A stretch of 64,000 bases of DNA from Boswellia sacra (taxonomy: Eukaryota; Streptophyta; Magnoliopsida; Sapindales; Burseraceae). The stretch spans positions 1 to 64,000 of the forward strand of contig SNVD02011147.1 in assembly GCA_013180625.2 (NCBI GenBank), written 5' to 3'. Position 1 is the stretch's first letter. The number at the start of each line of letters is the position of its first letter. The notes beneath the pieces were generated by a model, which worked only from the letters and a program-made list of their open reading frames with translations, made no database searches and was not told the origin of the DNA. The translations under genes and the position numbers were made by a program. Of the stretch, positions 34,693 through 46,368 are shown in pieces.

Positions 34693-37035
34693 GATAATAT
34701 CATTAACCTCCCTTGAACTTTGCTCTAATATCACGCGAAAAGCCTCTTATGGATTTATATCAGCACGCTACCAAACCTTTACAATTTTGGTATAATTCAG
34801 ATTCAAGTAACATCTAGCAAACAGATTCTGTTTAATTTTAAATTAATAAAAAATAAAAATACTATTTTACCCTTATATTTATATCCCTTTTCTCTTCCTT
34901 CCTCCACTCTTCAGTCTTCACTTTCTCAAGCCCTTCTTCACGTCTTCTTCTTCATTTTTTGTACATAGAGAGAGAGAGAAAAAAAATGGGAGTCTAGAGA
35001 TGTGAGTGATAGGGCATGTTTGGTATGCGACATTATATAGTATAGTATTGTATTATATTATATAATATTGTATTTTATAGTACTAAAAATAATGTTATGT
35101 CAAAATTATATAGTGTTTGGTATACTCATGTATTGTATTAATTTATACAAAAAAGTAACATTTTTTTTCAAAAAAGATATACAAAATATAAATATATTTT
35201 TAGTTTATTTATAAAATTATTTATTTAGTAATTTATCGAACAGTTGCTAATTATTGAAAAAATTACTTGGGGTCCAATGCCCCCGCTGGACCTATTAGAC
35301 AATTTAAGTTTATGGTGGCATGCTAGGTGGCAATTGGTTCAATGGAGGCAGTGGACCTCTGGTATCACCCAGTGGGGGCAATGACTCCCTTCATCCCTTC
35401 TTTATTTTTAGAAAATAAATTTTAAAATAAATTTAATTTTATAATTTATCAATTAAATACATCTTTATTTATTTTAAAAGTTTTAAAAATTAAAGGGTAC
35501 TGTTGGATATATAGAATTTTATAGGGATAATTTTGATATTTTTTATTAGTGTTATACAATGTAATGCTAATATCATGGATTAGCTCTATATAATTTAATA
35601 CAATGTTGATGCATCTAAGAGTTATACTTTGTATTAATTAATACTATATTAAATTAGCACCAAACATATATATTATACTATTTAATACAATATAATAAAA
35701 TAGTACTATATAATGTCGCCCACTAAACATGACCTAAAATTTCTGTCATTGAAACTTGATGGTGCAAGAGAGACAGGTATTAATAAATTTGTTTTACTAA
35801 TAATTCTGTTAAAAGTTGTTCAAAATAAATCAATCGTTATACGTGACCATTATATTTTGCAGCATTAATAGGACAGCATTAATAATGTATTCAAACCCTT
35901 GAATCATCATGTTCTCTACTATGCCGCTCTTGCCTTCAAAGGACAACAGGGGAAAAAAAACCCTAATCTCTAATTCTCCAAAACCGATCTTACCCTCTTG
36001 TTGTCCGACAATATTATCCTCTAAATCCTCTCCAAGATCACCTGGCCCCTTTGCAGTGCGGCGCCAATTCCCTCGTTTGTGGGCGTTGGTTGAATCTTCA
36101 GGGCCACCTTGTCTGCCTCTCCAAGTCTTAGATTGGGATTTTTTTTTTTTTTTTGGAATCCAGTAGGTAGATTTCCAGGTTCCCTAATTTAACCAACGTT
36201 GATTTGATTTCTAGGTTCACCAATTTCCCCAATTATTAGGTTAGGGTTGTGGTTAGGTGTAGCATAGTGTTGGTCTTGGGTTGGAGGTGCAAAAGTGGAG
36301 GGTGTGTCGGGTTGATGAGAGAGGTTATCGAATTCGGGTTGTTTGATATTGGGGGCTCGGGTTCCTAGAGACAAAGGCGAATCAACCATGGAATTAGTTG
36401 ACAAGGTAGAGAGAGGGAAAACAGAAAAGAAAACATTGTTGTTTGATCTTGCTATTATGTATTGCAAAAAATTATTTTTGTTTTAAAGTGAATGTTTTGA
36501 TCTTCTTGGATGTTTAATTTTGATTCTTTGTTAACCATTTGAACATGAATGTTTTGATCCAACTGAATTGTTTGAAGTTTAAGCTCTTTCAGTTAAAGCT
36601 TGTACGATTTCTTTTTGTACTCAATTAGCTATGTTTTCTTACTCTTTATGTTTTTGCTTCAACTGGGTTAATTTGTTGCTTTTTGTTGCTTTATGTTGCT
36701 CTATGTTCTTGTCCCAATTGTGTTAATTTGTTCTTTTATGTTGCTCTGTGTTTTGTTCCACTTCGCGATTTTGTTTCTTTTGAAATATGTATTGCTGCTG
36801 TTCATGGAGTTCTACAACTTCTTCAGAGCTTTGATTTTTGTTATATGCCTTTGTGAGAATTAATTTGTGCGTCTACCAAAATACCCCAATCCATTAATTC
36901 AAAGGCTAACGGAATCCATTACTTGGACCTGGATGATACAAAATTGTAAATGTTTGGTATCACACTGATATTAACTAATAAGAGGCTTTCTGAATGATGT
37001 TAGGGCAAAGTTCAGGGGAGGTTAATGATATTATC
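34693..37035. mobile_element. Long-TIR DNA transposon, possible Pack-MULE
   Basis: The terminal arms (about 34693-34830 and 36890-37035) are reverse complements with some differences. Both read GATAATATCATTAACCTCCC, then TGAACTTTGC, then a GCCTCTTAT block and a TACCAAAC block. The interior includes a nested MITE (35010-35736) and less AT-rich sequence with open frames at 35909-36166 (+) and 36189-36467 (-) that I could not assign. Long arms suggest the Mutator-like group. No clear 9-bp duplication was found. Confidence 0.55.
35010..35736. mobile_element. MITE nested in the long-TIR element
   Basis: The left end reads TAGGGCATGTTTGGTATGCG and goes on ACATTATATAGTA. The right end, on the other strand, reads TAGGTCATGTTTAGTGGGCG and goes on ACATTATATAGTA. 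The outer parts are TATA/TAATA-rich and largely self-complementary. The middle (35265-35400) has a more complex segment around GGTCCAATGCCCCCGCTGG. No coding capacity. The target duplication is not clear. Confidence 0.65.
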
Positions 37036-38336
37036 CTATTTTATACACACATACAAAGTTTGCATAACATATTTAGAAAAATTATTTCTTTTTTCTTTAA
37101 ATTGAATTTTCAAATAAAATGTCAAATCTCTTCTTCTTCTTCTTTCAATCTCATCTAAAATTTGTAATGTAGTAAAATTATGCAAATTGATAAACAATAT
37201 GAAACCCTTAATTACTTAAGTTATTATGTGTAACAACGAAATTGATGTTCAGAATATCATACATCTTAGTTTGTATCTCTACTTTTACATTGAATGTGAT
37301 ACTAATTCAAAATTGTAGAACCCATTATATGATAGGAAGTAAGAGTAATACCACTTTTCAATTTTCTATCATGAATCCTAAATAATGTGGCATTGGATCA
37401 CAACTACCTATCATTTATCATGTCATCGCATTATCCACAGGGTAATCAATTATAAATACACATCCATTGGTATACAAAATTGGGATGAGTAATACCATTT
37501 AATAAGTAAATAACTTTGTATAATATACAACATTACTCAATTGAGGTAGTTTACACTAGTTGGGTAATCATCCTTTGATGAAAGGTTTAAGCAATGTATT
37601 CAAGATTCTCATTCCAGTAGGACATGTACGTTTATGTATTATGAATAGTTTTATGTTGCATCGTTTTCAATGCCATGTAAGATAATTTATATTTGTTTGA
37701 CTGCAACATAAGAGATAAGAGTGTAAAAAAACCTCGTGGGGATGGGCTCTGCATTTCTCCAACCTGATTGGTCCAAGGATGGGGATTAAAATAGTGGGAA
37801 TAGGTCGAGGAGGATGGGGAATTATTTATCAATAATACTAGATTTATAATATTCATACAACATAAATTCTACAATATAGTATATCAGTCTAAGTGACAAA
37901 ATCATATTCAAAGTGAATTTTTATCAAATAAGCTGTCATGCCATATTAAAGAGTTTATATTGTATAAATATTGTAAGTTTAGTATTACTTATAGTTAATT
38001 TCCTAAAATTAAATAAGGATAAGGATGTGATTAATATACACTCGCCTTAGCCTATTTTCCTAAAATTATATAAAATTATAGAAAACAATTTGTAAGAAAG
38101 CCAAACCTGAAGGTCTTAAAGCCATATTTTTTTCAAACACTAAAACAAAAAAAAAATTCATATTTTCTTCCATTCTTTCTTCCATTCTTTTCCAAAGCAT
38201 GGCTATGCCAGTGCTAAATTGACAACCCCGCTTGAGTTTTTCAAATTGAAAAATTGTATATTAGATTGCGTTTGGATTTGCTCTTCGCTCATTGTGTTAT
38301 CTAAATCTTAAATAATAATAATAATAATAATAATAA
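37036..38336. other. Intergenic spacer
   Basis: AT-rich DNA without a gene. A short segment at about 37735-37830 (GTGGGGATGGGCTCTGC and GGATGGGGATTAAAAT) resembles the ends of plant hAT-like elements, but no matching partner end was found. It closes with an AAT trinucleotide run just before the solo LTR. Confidence 0.45.
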
Positions 38337-38900
38337 TGTTGGAAATATTTATAATAAATTTAAATAATATATTGAAGAAATAATAAAATATAAATTAGAT
38401 TAACATAACAATATATTAAATAAATAGAACAAGTAAAAAGATAGAGTAAGAAATATATAGTCTGAGCACTTGGGAGGTATGTCAAAGGTATTGTCCTAAA
38501 GCCAAAGAGTCCTCCCCTCGTGCGGGTCATATCAGTACTTAAGAGCTCCAAGATACAACCTAGTGCTCACAGCCTATCTTCTCGATGAGCACGATCACTG
38601 TAAGAAAATAACTTGTCTCCATGTGTCGCGGTTGCTCAAAATCATAAAATACTCAAAATATATCATGTCAATGTTAGAACCTTTGAGACTCCTTTATATA
38701 GTAGTCTCTTAGCCAAGTAAGTTACAAATTAAATTTTTTGTAACTCCTAAGCTATAATGTTCTTAAAAAAACATGAACGTTACAAACAATAAGTGTCGTA
38801 ACTCATGTTTTTATCATAATTGTAACGTATGAAATTAATCTTAAAATAAATTTTATAACTCATGATGTAAATGTTTGTTTTAAATCTTTTATTTCCAACA
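38337..38900 (+). mobile_element. Solo LTR, copia-like
   Basis: The 564-bp sequence begins TGTTGGAAAT and ends ATTTCCAACA, the typical palindromic ends of many plant copia LTRs. It is flanked by AATAA on both sides (38332-38336 and 38901-38905). A TATA-like CCTTTATATAGTAGTC near 38690 suggests plus orientation. No internal retrotransposon sequence is present, so the two LTRs of an earlier insertion probably recombined. The flanking duplication lies in an AAT repeat, so it is weaker evidence than usual. Confidence 0.75.

Positions 38901-38989
<89 letters not shown>
38901..38989. repeat. AAT/ATT microsatellite forming an inverted repeat
   Basis: About 13 AAT units followed directly by about 16 ATT units. 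The two halves are complementary and could fold into a hairpin or cruciform. The AAT tract continues the one at 38311-38336, so the solo LTR was inserted into an existing microsatellite. Confidence 0.9.
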
Positions 38990-40381
38990 GATTTAAAATT
39001 TTGCCACTACAAAGCTATAACATGTTATGGACAAATTGTAATTATTTAGTTTATTTACTTTGTTCATTTTTCATTTCCAATTTAAAAAATTCCTGAAAAA
39101 TAGACGAAATTGTTTGAGCAATTATATGCTACATATGTAGTTGAGACGGAGGTTGAGATGAGGATGAAATTCAGTTTTAGGGAATCCGTATCCCCATGGC
39201 CAATAAAAGTAGGGATAAATTGGAGACAGGGATGGCATCTCCGTTCTCGACCCGACTTTTTGACACCACTAATCGAACTCTCCCCTTGTTCTTCACTTAT
39301 AATCTTTTTCCTCTCCATTTTCAAAAAGTGTCCCTCTCTCTCTCAATGATTTCCTTTATTTTCATATCATTAGTGATAAATTAATCAATTGGATTGCTCA
39401 TAGGTAAGAGTAAGTTGTTCTTGGGAGTGGTAGACTACAGTCGACGGTAGTGAAAAGAGTGGCGGTCGTTGAATTTCACTCAGAAGTTGCATGATTTTGG
39501 TGAGTCAAATTGCGATAGTTCTTCAAAGAAACTAGACAGATCAAAGAGAGTAGAAAAAGGAATTTCCCTTATTCGATTTATTAAAAATGAATAATAATGC
39601 AAGGGCTGGTATTCTTTTTATAATTTGAAAAAAGAATAAAAACGTAATAGAAAGTTTCACCCGAGAAAGGGAATAGGTACAGAGACTTAATAGAAGCTGT
39701 TTTAACAAATAAAGTTGGCTGTCTTTTTTTGAGAAAGCGAATTGTATTGAATAGATTCAGTTCGGCAACCATATATACTTTGACCCGCATTAAATACTGA
39801 AACAATCTCAAAAAGTACTGAGTTAGAATCCCATTCTAAGCAAGGATTCTTGTGATTTTGGAGTTGTTTCCTGCCATAAATAAACTCGAACACTCAAGAA
39901 ATCCGCTAGGCATTCTGGTGGTATAAGTGGTATATTTGTGTGATCATTGTAATTTTTTTAAAAAAATTTTAAATACGAAATTTATCAATAATATTAAAAA
40001 TATAAATAAATTATTTATTAATACTTTTTTTTAGGATTCATTGTTCAACACATATTCAGTTTTCTTTATCAAAATATCATTTTATAATTTTTCACTGAAA
40101 CACATATTCTTAAATTCATGTTGAAAATATCATTTTTACAATTTATTACTAACGCATATTTTGTATATGAAATTACAATGTTAAAAACAATAAATTCATT
40201 TTTTAAAAATAAAAACATAAAATTTTTAATTGAACACAACCTTAAGATGATCACAGTATTATTTTTTTCACATGTTTTTTCAAATTTCAAAATATTATTA
40301 AAATTATAAAATTCATATATCAATTCATATTCATAATTATATAAATTTCTCATGTTATCATAGTGATAGAGTTATGATATA
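38990..40381. other. Intergenic spacer with a possible plastid-derived piece
   Basis: No gene. The part at about 39600-39900 differs in character from its surroundings. The stretch near 39670-39720 (GGTACAGAGACTTAATAGAA and then GCTGTTTTAACAAAT) resembles, from memory, the 3' part of the plastid trnL(UAA) group I intron, so a plastid-to-nucleus transfer is possible. The frames at 39082-39384 cover a hAT-like end fragment. Confidence 0.35.
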
Positions 40382-41291
40382 CAGTAAAATTTCGATAAAT
40401 TAATCTTACTGGGACTATGAAAAATTATAATTTTACCAATGTTATTTATTTATCGATAAATGAATATTTCATTAATTAATTGATAAAAGAATAATTATTA
40501 GTTTAATAAGATTTCTATGATTTAATTATTTGTACTGTATTATTTTTTAATCAAGATTCATCTATGTGTTATAAATAAAGAAACAATAGATCAATGTAGT
40601 CAAAAGTTAATAGATTATATGAAGCTATTTTTGATCTACATTATAGAAATGTCATTGATGTTGAGCACCTTTTGATTTATCATAGTGAAAACGATGCAGT
40701 AATAGAATCATCTATTGATAAAGAAATTATTGAAAGAGTAATGTATATGTTGGTTGATGATGATCATGATCCAAGATGGTTGTGTGTTTAGCAAATGATT
40801 TTTGAAAGAGCCCATTGAAGCAACAGTAATCTTAAATAACTCCATGCTAAAACATAAAATATATATATATATATATAGCAAACATGGTGCATTGAATCAA
40901 TAGCAACCTTAAATAAGTCCATGCTAAAACATAGAAAAAAAAAACAAATATGGTCATGCTTTGCAAAAAATTAAGGATGTGGTTGAGTTTAGTTTAGATA
41001 GAAAGAAAAAAAAATACATATGTATATTTTGAAAATGAGCAAAATTGAGAAATTAGAAGTTATTAAAAAAATCACTTTAATATTATGAATTTATTTGTCA
41101 TTTATGTTATTTTTTTATCAGTAATAATTTATATTTTCATTAGGTCATAAAGGATTTGAAAAAAATTACTATCTTACACATTTAAAGAATTTATTAATAT
41201 AATATATAGGTCCGAATCAGTACTGAAAGAATATTTTATTATTAATTAAGATTATTAATTCATTAAAAATTTATTTATCGAGATTTTGCTG
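40382..41291 (+). mobile_element. pogo-like (Tc1/mariner) element, degenerate
   Basis: The left end is CAGTAAAATTTCGATAAATT and the right end, on the other strand, CAGCAAAATCTCGATAAATA. These are close to the CAGTARAACCTCNATAAATT ends of plant pogo/Emigrant-like elements. TA lies on both sides (40380-40381 and 41292-41293), the expected 2-bp duplication. In the interior, 40590-40790 reads as a coding remnant with a LLIYHSENDAVIE..DKEIIE stretch, like the C-terminal tail of plant pogo/CENP-B-type transposases. The rest of the transposase is missing or eroded. Confidence 0.7.
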
Positions 41292-41293
41292 TA

Positions 41294-43164
41294 AATGTAT
41301 CCTAAACTCTCTTAGACAAGTGGTTGAACTCTCGTAGACAAGTGGTTGAGGATGAATGATATGTATGGTGAGGAGTGTTGGACAACTTATAAAACTCAAA
41401 TAGTTTTGCTGATACTTATAAAGCTTAAAATATCTGAAATCCAAATGTATATTTTAGGAGTTGATCAATGATCATATGTAGATAACATGTCTGTCACATG
41501 GTGGTTCAGAAAATCTAGTGACAAAATGGCCACAGCCACCATCATTATGAGCATCCGCAGCAGATGTTTGCATGGCATGTTGAGATCTGAAACTTTTTCT
41601 TCCCGCGAATGAATGAACGAACCCAGCCCCCAGATGTGCAGAACATGACCATGAGACTCGACCTGTTGAATCCATTATTTGAGTCATGTTCTCTGCACGT
41701 GCTCCATGTGTACATACATTCTTTATCAGTGTAGCTCCACTGGGGATAGAATGATTGAGCTCCTTTCAAGTACACAAAAGAGAAAATCTCAACAGAAACT
41801 CCATCCTTTGAAGCTCAAACCCAAACAACTCCACTATTTCTTTAGGATGACAGCCTAAGCCTATCCTATAATTTTTATTCTCTTCTTAGAATTTGGAGGT
41901 CTGATAGGGCATGTGACTTGCCATATGTTTAGCTTCTATTAGGATTTTTGCCTGGAATTTTGTCCTAACCAAATGGGACAACAAGCATCATATCAGAAAA
42001 AGCTTCTCAACCATTTTAATATAGCCTTAATTAACTTACAAGTACAAACCCTTCTGACCTTGAATGCCTGCTCAAGTGCAATTATTAATTCCATTGCAAA
42101 CAATATCATTTACAATTCTGTAGTTTTGACCTTTATGTAATCACTAATAACTTTTTAACCTTCCGGAACTCAACTTTTCTTGTGCTATAATGTCAAAAAT
42201 GGAAGGATAGATAAGCAATAGTGAAAACGTTCATGAGCCACCAAGTAAAAAGTTTGGGATATGCTGCACTGCGGTGCTTTTGGTGTATTGCGGTCTTTTT
42301 TTTTAATAAAATTTGAAAAATAAACACAAATTTTGGGAATTCAATAAAAGAAAGTTAAAATTACTCATAATTCTCGAGAGTTTATGTTTATATCTGGAAA
42401 TTTATGTAAAACATTTAAACTTTATTTAAAAAAAAAAATGGGGTGCATGCATTGCAGCTAAAGCCAAAAAGTTAATCAACATTCATTTGCATAGAGAATT
42501 CATGGAATAGCAGATGAAAACCTCTAAAAAATGATTTTTTTTTAAATTCTTTTATTTGGGTAGATATGAATAGTGGTTTTGCACCTAATTGAAATCATGA
42601 AGCCTAACAACAAATGATGTTGTTACTGTAATTGATTATGGAAGAGACAAGACAAAGAAATTAGGAGGTGGGTTGTTGTAAGGTCATATGAAAAAAAGAT
42701 ACGTACAACTAGCAAGCAACTCAACTAGGACAATTTTAAGTTTAAAAAGGTGGTTAAGGTCGGCTGCGTAATTTACTATTTGGTTTAGTTTTATATTCAG
42801 CACTCAACAGTCTTTTCAAGTGGTTGAGTTTTCTTCTCACTTCATTCCACCCCCACCCCCCACCACCACCCCATATTTGGAGTCCAGACACGCAAAGACA
42901 AGGAGAAGCATTTGCATTTTTGAGTCTTCAAAATCTTTTACTGTTACAAAAAGAGTGGAGGGTGTTCATCAGATCGGTGTGTATGTTCATGTGGTTAAAT
43001 GTGTGACGACTTGAGTTAAGTTGAACAAGAAAAGTTGGGAGTTTTTGGATCTGAATTGGGGTCAAGGTGGGTTGGTTGACTTGGGAATTTGGATGATTTT
43101 TGGGTTGATTTAGGTGTCGATAAGTTGATTGGTTTTGTAAAGGAGGGAAAAGAGGAAGAGCAAA
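41294..43164. other. Intergenic region upstream of the galactosyltransferase
   Basis: No protein gene can be supported. The segment 41460-41850 is less AT-rich and more complex than its neighbours and could be an unrecognised exon, a non-coding RNA or a transposon piece. It contains a small hairpin (41636-41698). The last few hundred bases probably carry the promoter and 5'-UTR of the next gene; the frames at 42820-43014 and on the minus strand at 43016-43222 lie in that leader. Confidence 0.4.
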
Positions 43165-46100
43165 ATGACTTGGAAGAGTAGTAGAGCAGGATTAGAGTCA
43201 GCCTCAAAGAATGTAGTCTCAAAAAAATGGACTCTTTTGTTTTGTATTGGTTGCTTTTGTGCTGGAATGCTTTTCTCAGATAGGTAATTTTAAGCTTTTC
43301 TTCTTCCTTTTCTGGAAATTCTTGAACTCCACTCGCTGCTTGAATTTGTTATGGATTGGTTTTTATCTTCTGTACCACTTGGATGGCAATAGTTAATTTA
43401 TCAGTTTTCTGTGTTCTGTTCATTATTTCGGGGGAAAAAATTGGTTTTTTCATCCGGGAAAAAATGGATTTTTTTTTAAATAATAATAATTAGGTGGGTT
43501 TTATAGTTGAGACGTCCTTTCCACATGGTTTTCGAGATAGAGGTGGATCTGAAGTTTATGTTATGGTTTCAAATCTACACACAGTTGAATTGGAGTTCTA
43601 GATGAGGTTGATTCAAGCTTTGCTACATACTGTATGCCTTAATCGACGGCTACAGTGCATTTTCAGAGAGAACAGTAAGAAAAGCCCTTTTCAGGGTCTG
43701 ACTGCCATGCTCAGTTTCAGAGGTGCCCTTTATGGAAGCTTTAACTCTGGTTTTTGCTTCCCTCTTTTGGTGGCTCGCCCAAGTAACTTGCTGCTTGGAT
43801 TGCCGCCATGACATAGAATTTAGGATCTGAGTGGGTGCTGTATATGATACGAATCCAGAAAACACACCTGAAGCCCTGAAGACTGAATTTGTAACCTTCA
43901 GCTATCTTTGTTTTCGACACATTTTTGTTCATAAATTATACGCTGCATTTGCTCCTGCAGTTGTAATTGCTTCAGTTTCTTCTTTTGTGTTTCATATTTA
44001 AGTATTGGAATTAGATAGTGGATTGTTGCACACGTTCACATCCATGCCAATGCCAATAGAAAATAAAATTCCTTCGCATTTAGTATCATGATTATATAAT
44101 ATTTTGCATGGCGTTCTAAATAAGATATGTTGGTAACAGAATGTGGACAGTGCCTGAGGTTAAAGATATCTCGAGAGGAATAGGATTTGAAGATGAAAAG
44201 CTGAAATTAATTTCAGAGGGTTGTGATCCAGCTAGTGTGAGTAATAATTTAAATCACCTTAAAGTTGGTTTTTTTTTTTTTTTTTTTTTGAACTTTGGAC
44301 TGTGTAGTTGTTAGATTAACATGTTGGGTGCTTTATTATTACTTATTTTTGTTTAGAAGAATGCAAAGCGTGAACCAGAGGAGATTCTAGGGGAGGTTTC
44401 AAAGACCCATCATGCTATACAGTAAGCTATTTTATGCTCTTCGTATATTTCAATTTTTGTGATGTTAATAGTAAATTAATCTTTCCACTGTGATACAAAA
44501 TGCAGAACATTGGATAAAACAATCTCAAATTTGGAGATGGAGTTGGCTGCCGCAAGGGCCACTCAGGAATCAATTATTAATGGTTCTCCATTGTCAGATG
44601 ATGTAAAAGTTAGTGAATCAAGTGGCAAAAGAAAATATTTAATGGTTGTGGGCATCAATACTGCTTTTAGCAGCCGAAAGCGTAGAGATTCAGTTCGTGC
44701 TACTTGGATGCCTCAAGGTTTGTAGATCAGTAACTTGCGTGTATTTGTAAGGCTATATGACTCTATTTTTCTTTTGTTTATATAATATTCGTTATATTTT
44801 ATTGATTGGTAAATAGATTTTCATTGATTTCTCTGAATACTAGGTGAGAAAAGAAAGAAGCTTGAGGAAGGGAAGGGTATTGTTATCCGCTTTGTAATAG
44901 GTCACAGGTGGGTACCTTAATTCAAGTTCAAATCTGATTTATATCAAACAAAGATTTTATTTTGCAAGTTCTATAACTTTGTTCTTTAAAGTAGACTCAA
45001 AGCATCTTGTGCTCTTCTGGTCCCTCCTTCATAGACTTTATTGAATATGGTGTTCTTTTTTCTGTGATGTCTTATTCATTGCACAGATATGGTTACAAAT
45101 TGTGGACGCAATTTTTGGAAAATGGTATCTTGGTAATCAAAGTGATTACTGGCAAAAAGAGAAAGCTCATTGAATAGAAGTTGATTTCATTTTCCATATT
45201 TCTATTACACATTACATGATGTTTTGGTGTCATTGTCCTTTTGGCAATAACTAAGAATGAAAAATTGGAACTTTAAATAAGTACAATATTTTCTTTGCGG
45301 GATCCTTCAAAGTTTCATAATAGAATAGTGGCTGTCCTTGCAATAATATACTTAAAAAGCGCTTGTCCAGACTTGAGTGGAAAAAAAAGAAAAATAAAAT
45401 AAAAGTTTTAACAATAGGATACAGTCATAAGAGATAGATATGAAGAAAGGGATTTGACTGTTATCAGTGGTCAAAGATATAGGCTTGTATAGAGGCAGTA
45501 ATTCAATAATATTGAGAGGTTACATTAGTGGATTAGGATCCAAGAAGATATGAAAAGAAGTGAAGAAGGGGTAACAAATTTATTCAAGTAATACAACTTA
45601 CCTCCTTGAATCAAACAAAAACAAGCTAAACAAAATTAACACCTTCCTGATTAAGATGTATTAATAAGAAAGAAAATTCTTGAAAATCCTTTCAATTGAA
45701 GCCCAAAGAGAAGCAAAAAGTCAACTCTATCCCACAATTTGCCACAAGTAACTTCTCTGTTCTTATAAAATTGGGGCGAGAGGTTTCTGAGAGAACTCTA
45801 ATTTTCTAGGAGCCAAATAACATAAATAAGCGAGATGAAATGCGACCTTTAAATGAAAATGTTCTAGTCAATGTGGGTGAAAAATGCATGAAAAAGTGTC
45901 TAGAAGGCATTTTTAAACATGTAAACCTCTTAAAATTAGATGTAAGAGTCTTAATATTCTATGTATTTTTCAAGTGAACAAAAAAATGATTCAATGGGAG
46001 AGAAATTCATAGTTTTTGATAGCAATTGCTAATATTTTTTCTTGCTGCAATGTTAAAGGACTCTTCTGCAAGTCAAAATGATGGAGCCAAGAAGTGGTGA

Positions 46101-46316
46101 TTTGATAAGTTTTTTGGAAGTTCAAAATTTTAGAAATCCAACACTCCAGATAGATCTACAACTGTCCATGTCATATTTTTGTGCTTTTTGAAAGATTTTG
46201 TTGTGCGCCTTTTCTAAGCCTTTGTGTTGATACTTCAATTGTTATGAAGCATGTATCATGGACCTCTTTAAGTTCTTCCATCTGATCATAGTTCGTAATA
46301 GGTATATATATATGTA

Positions 46317-46368
<52 letters not shown>

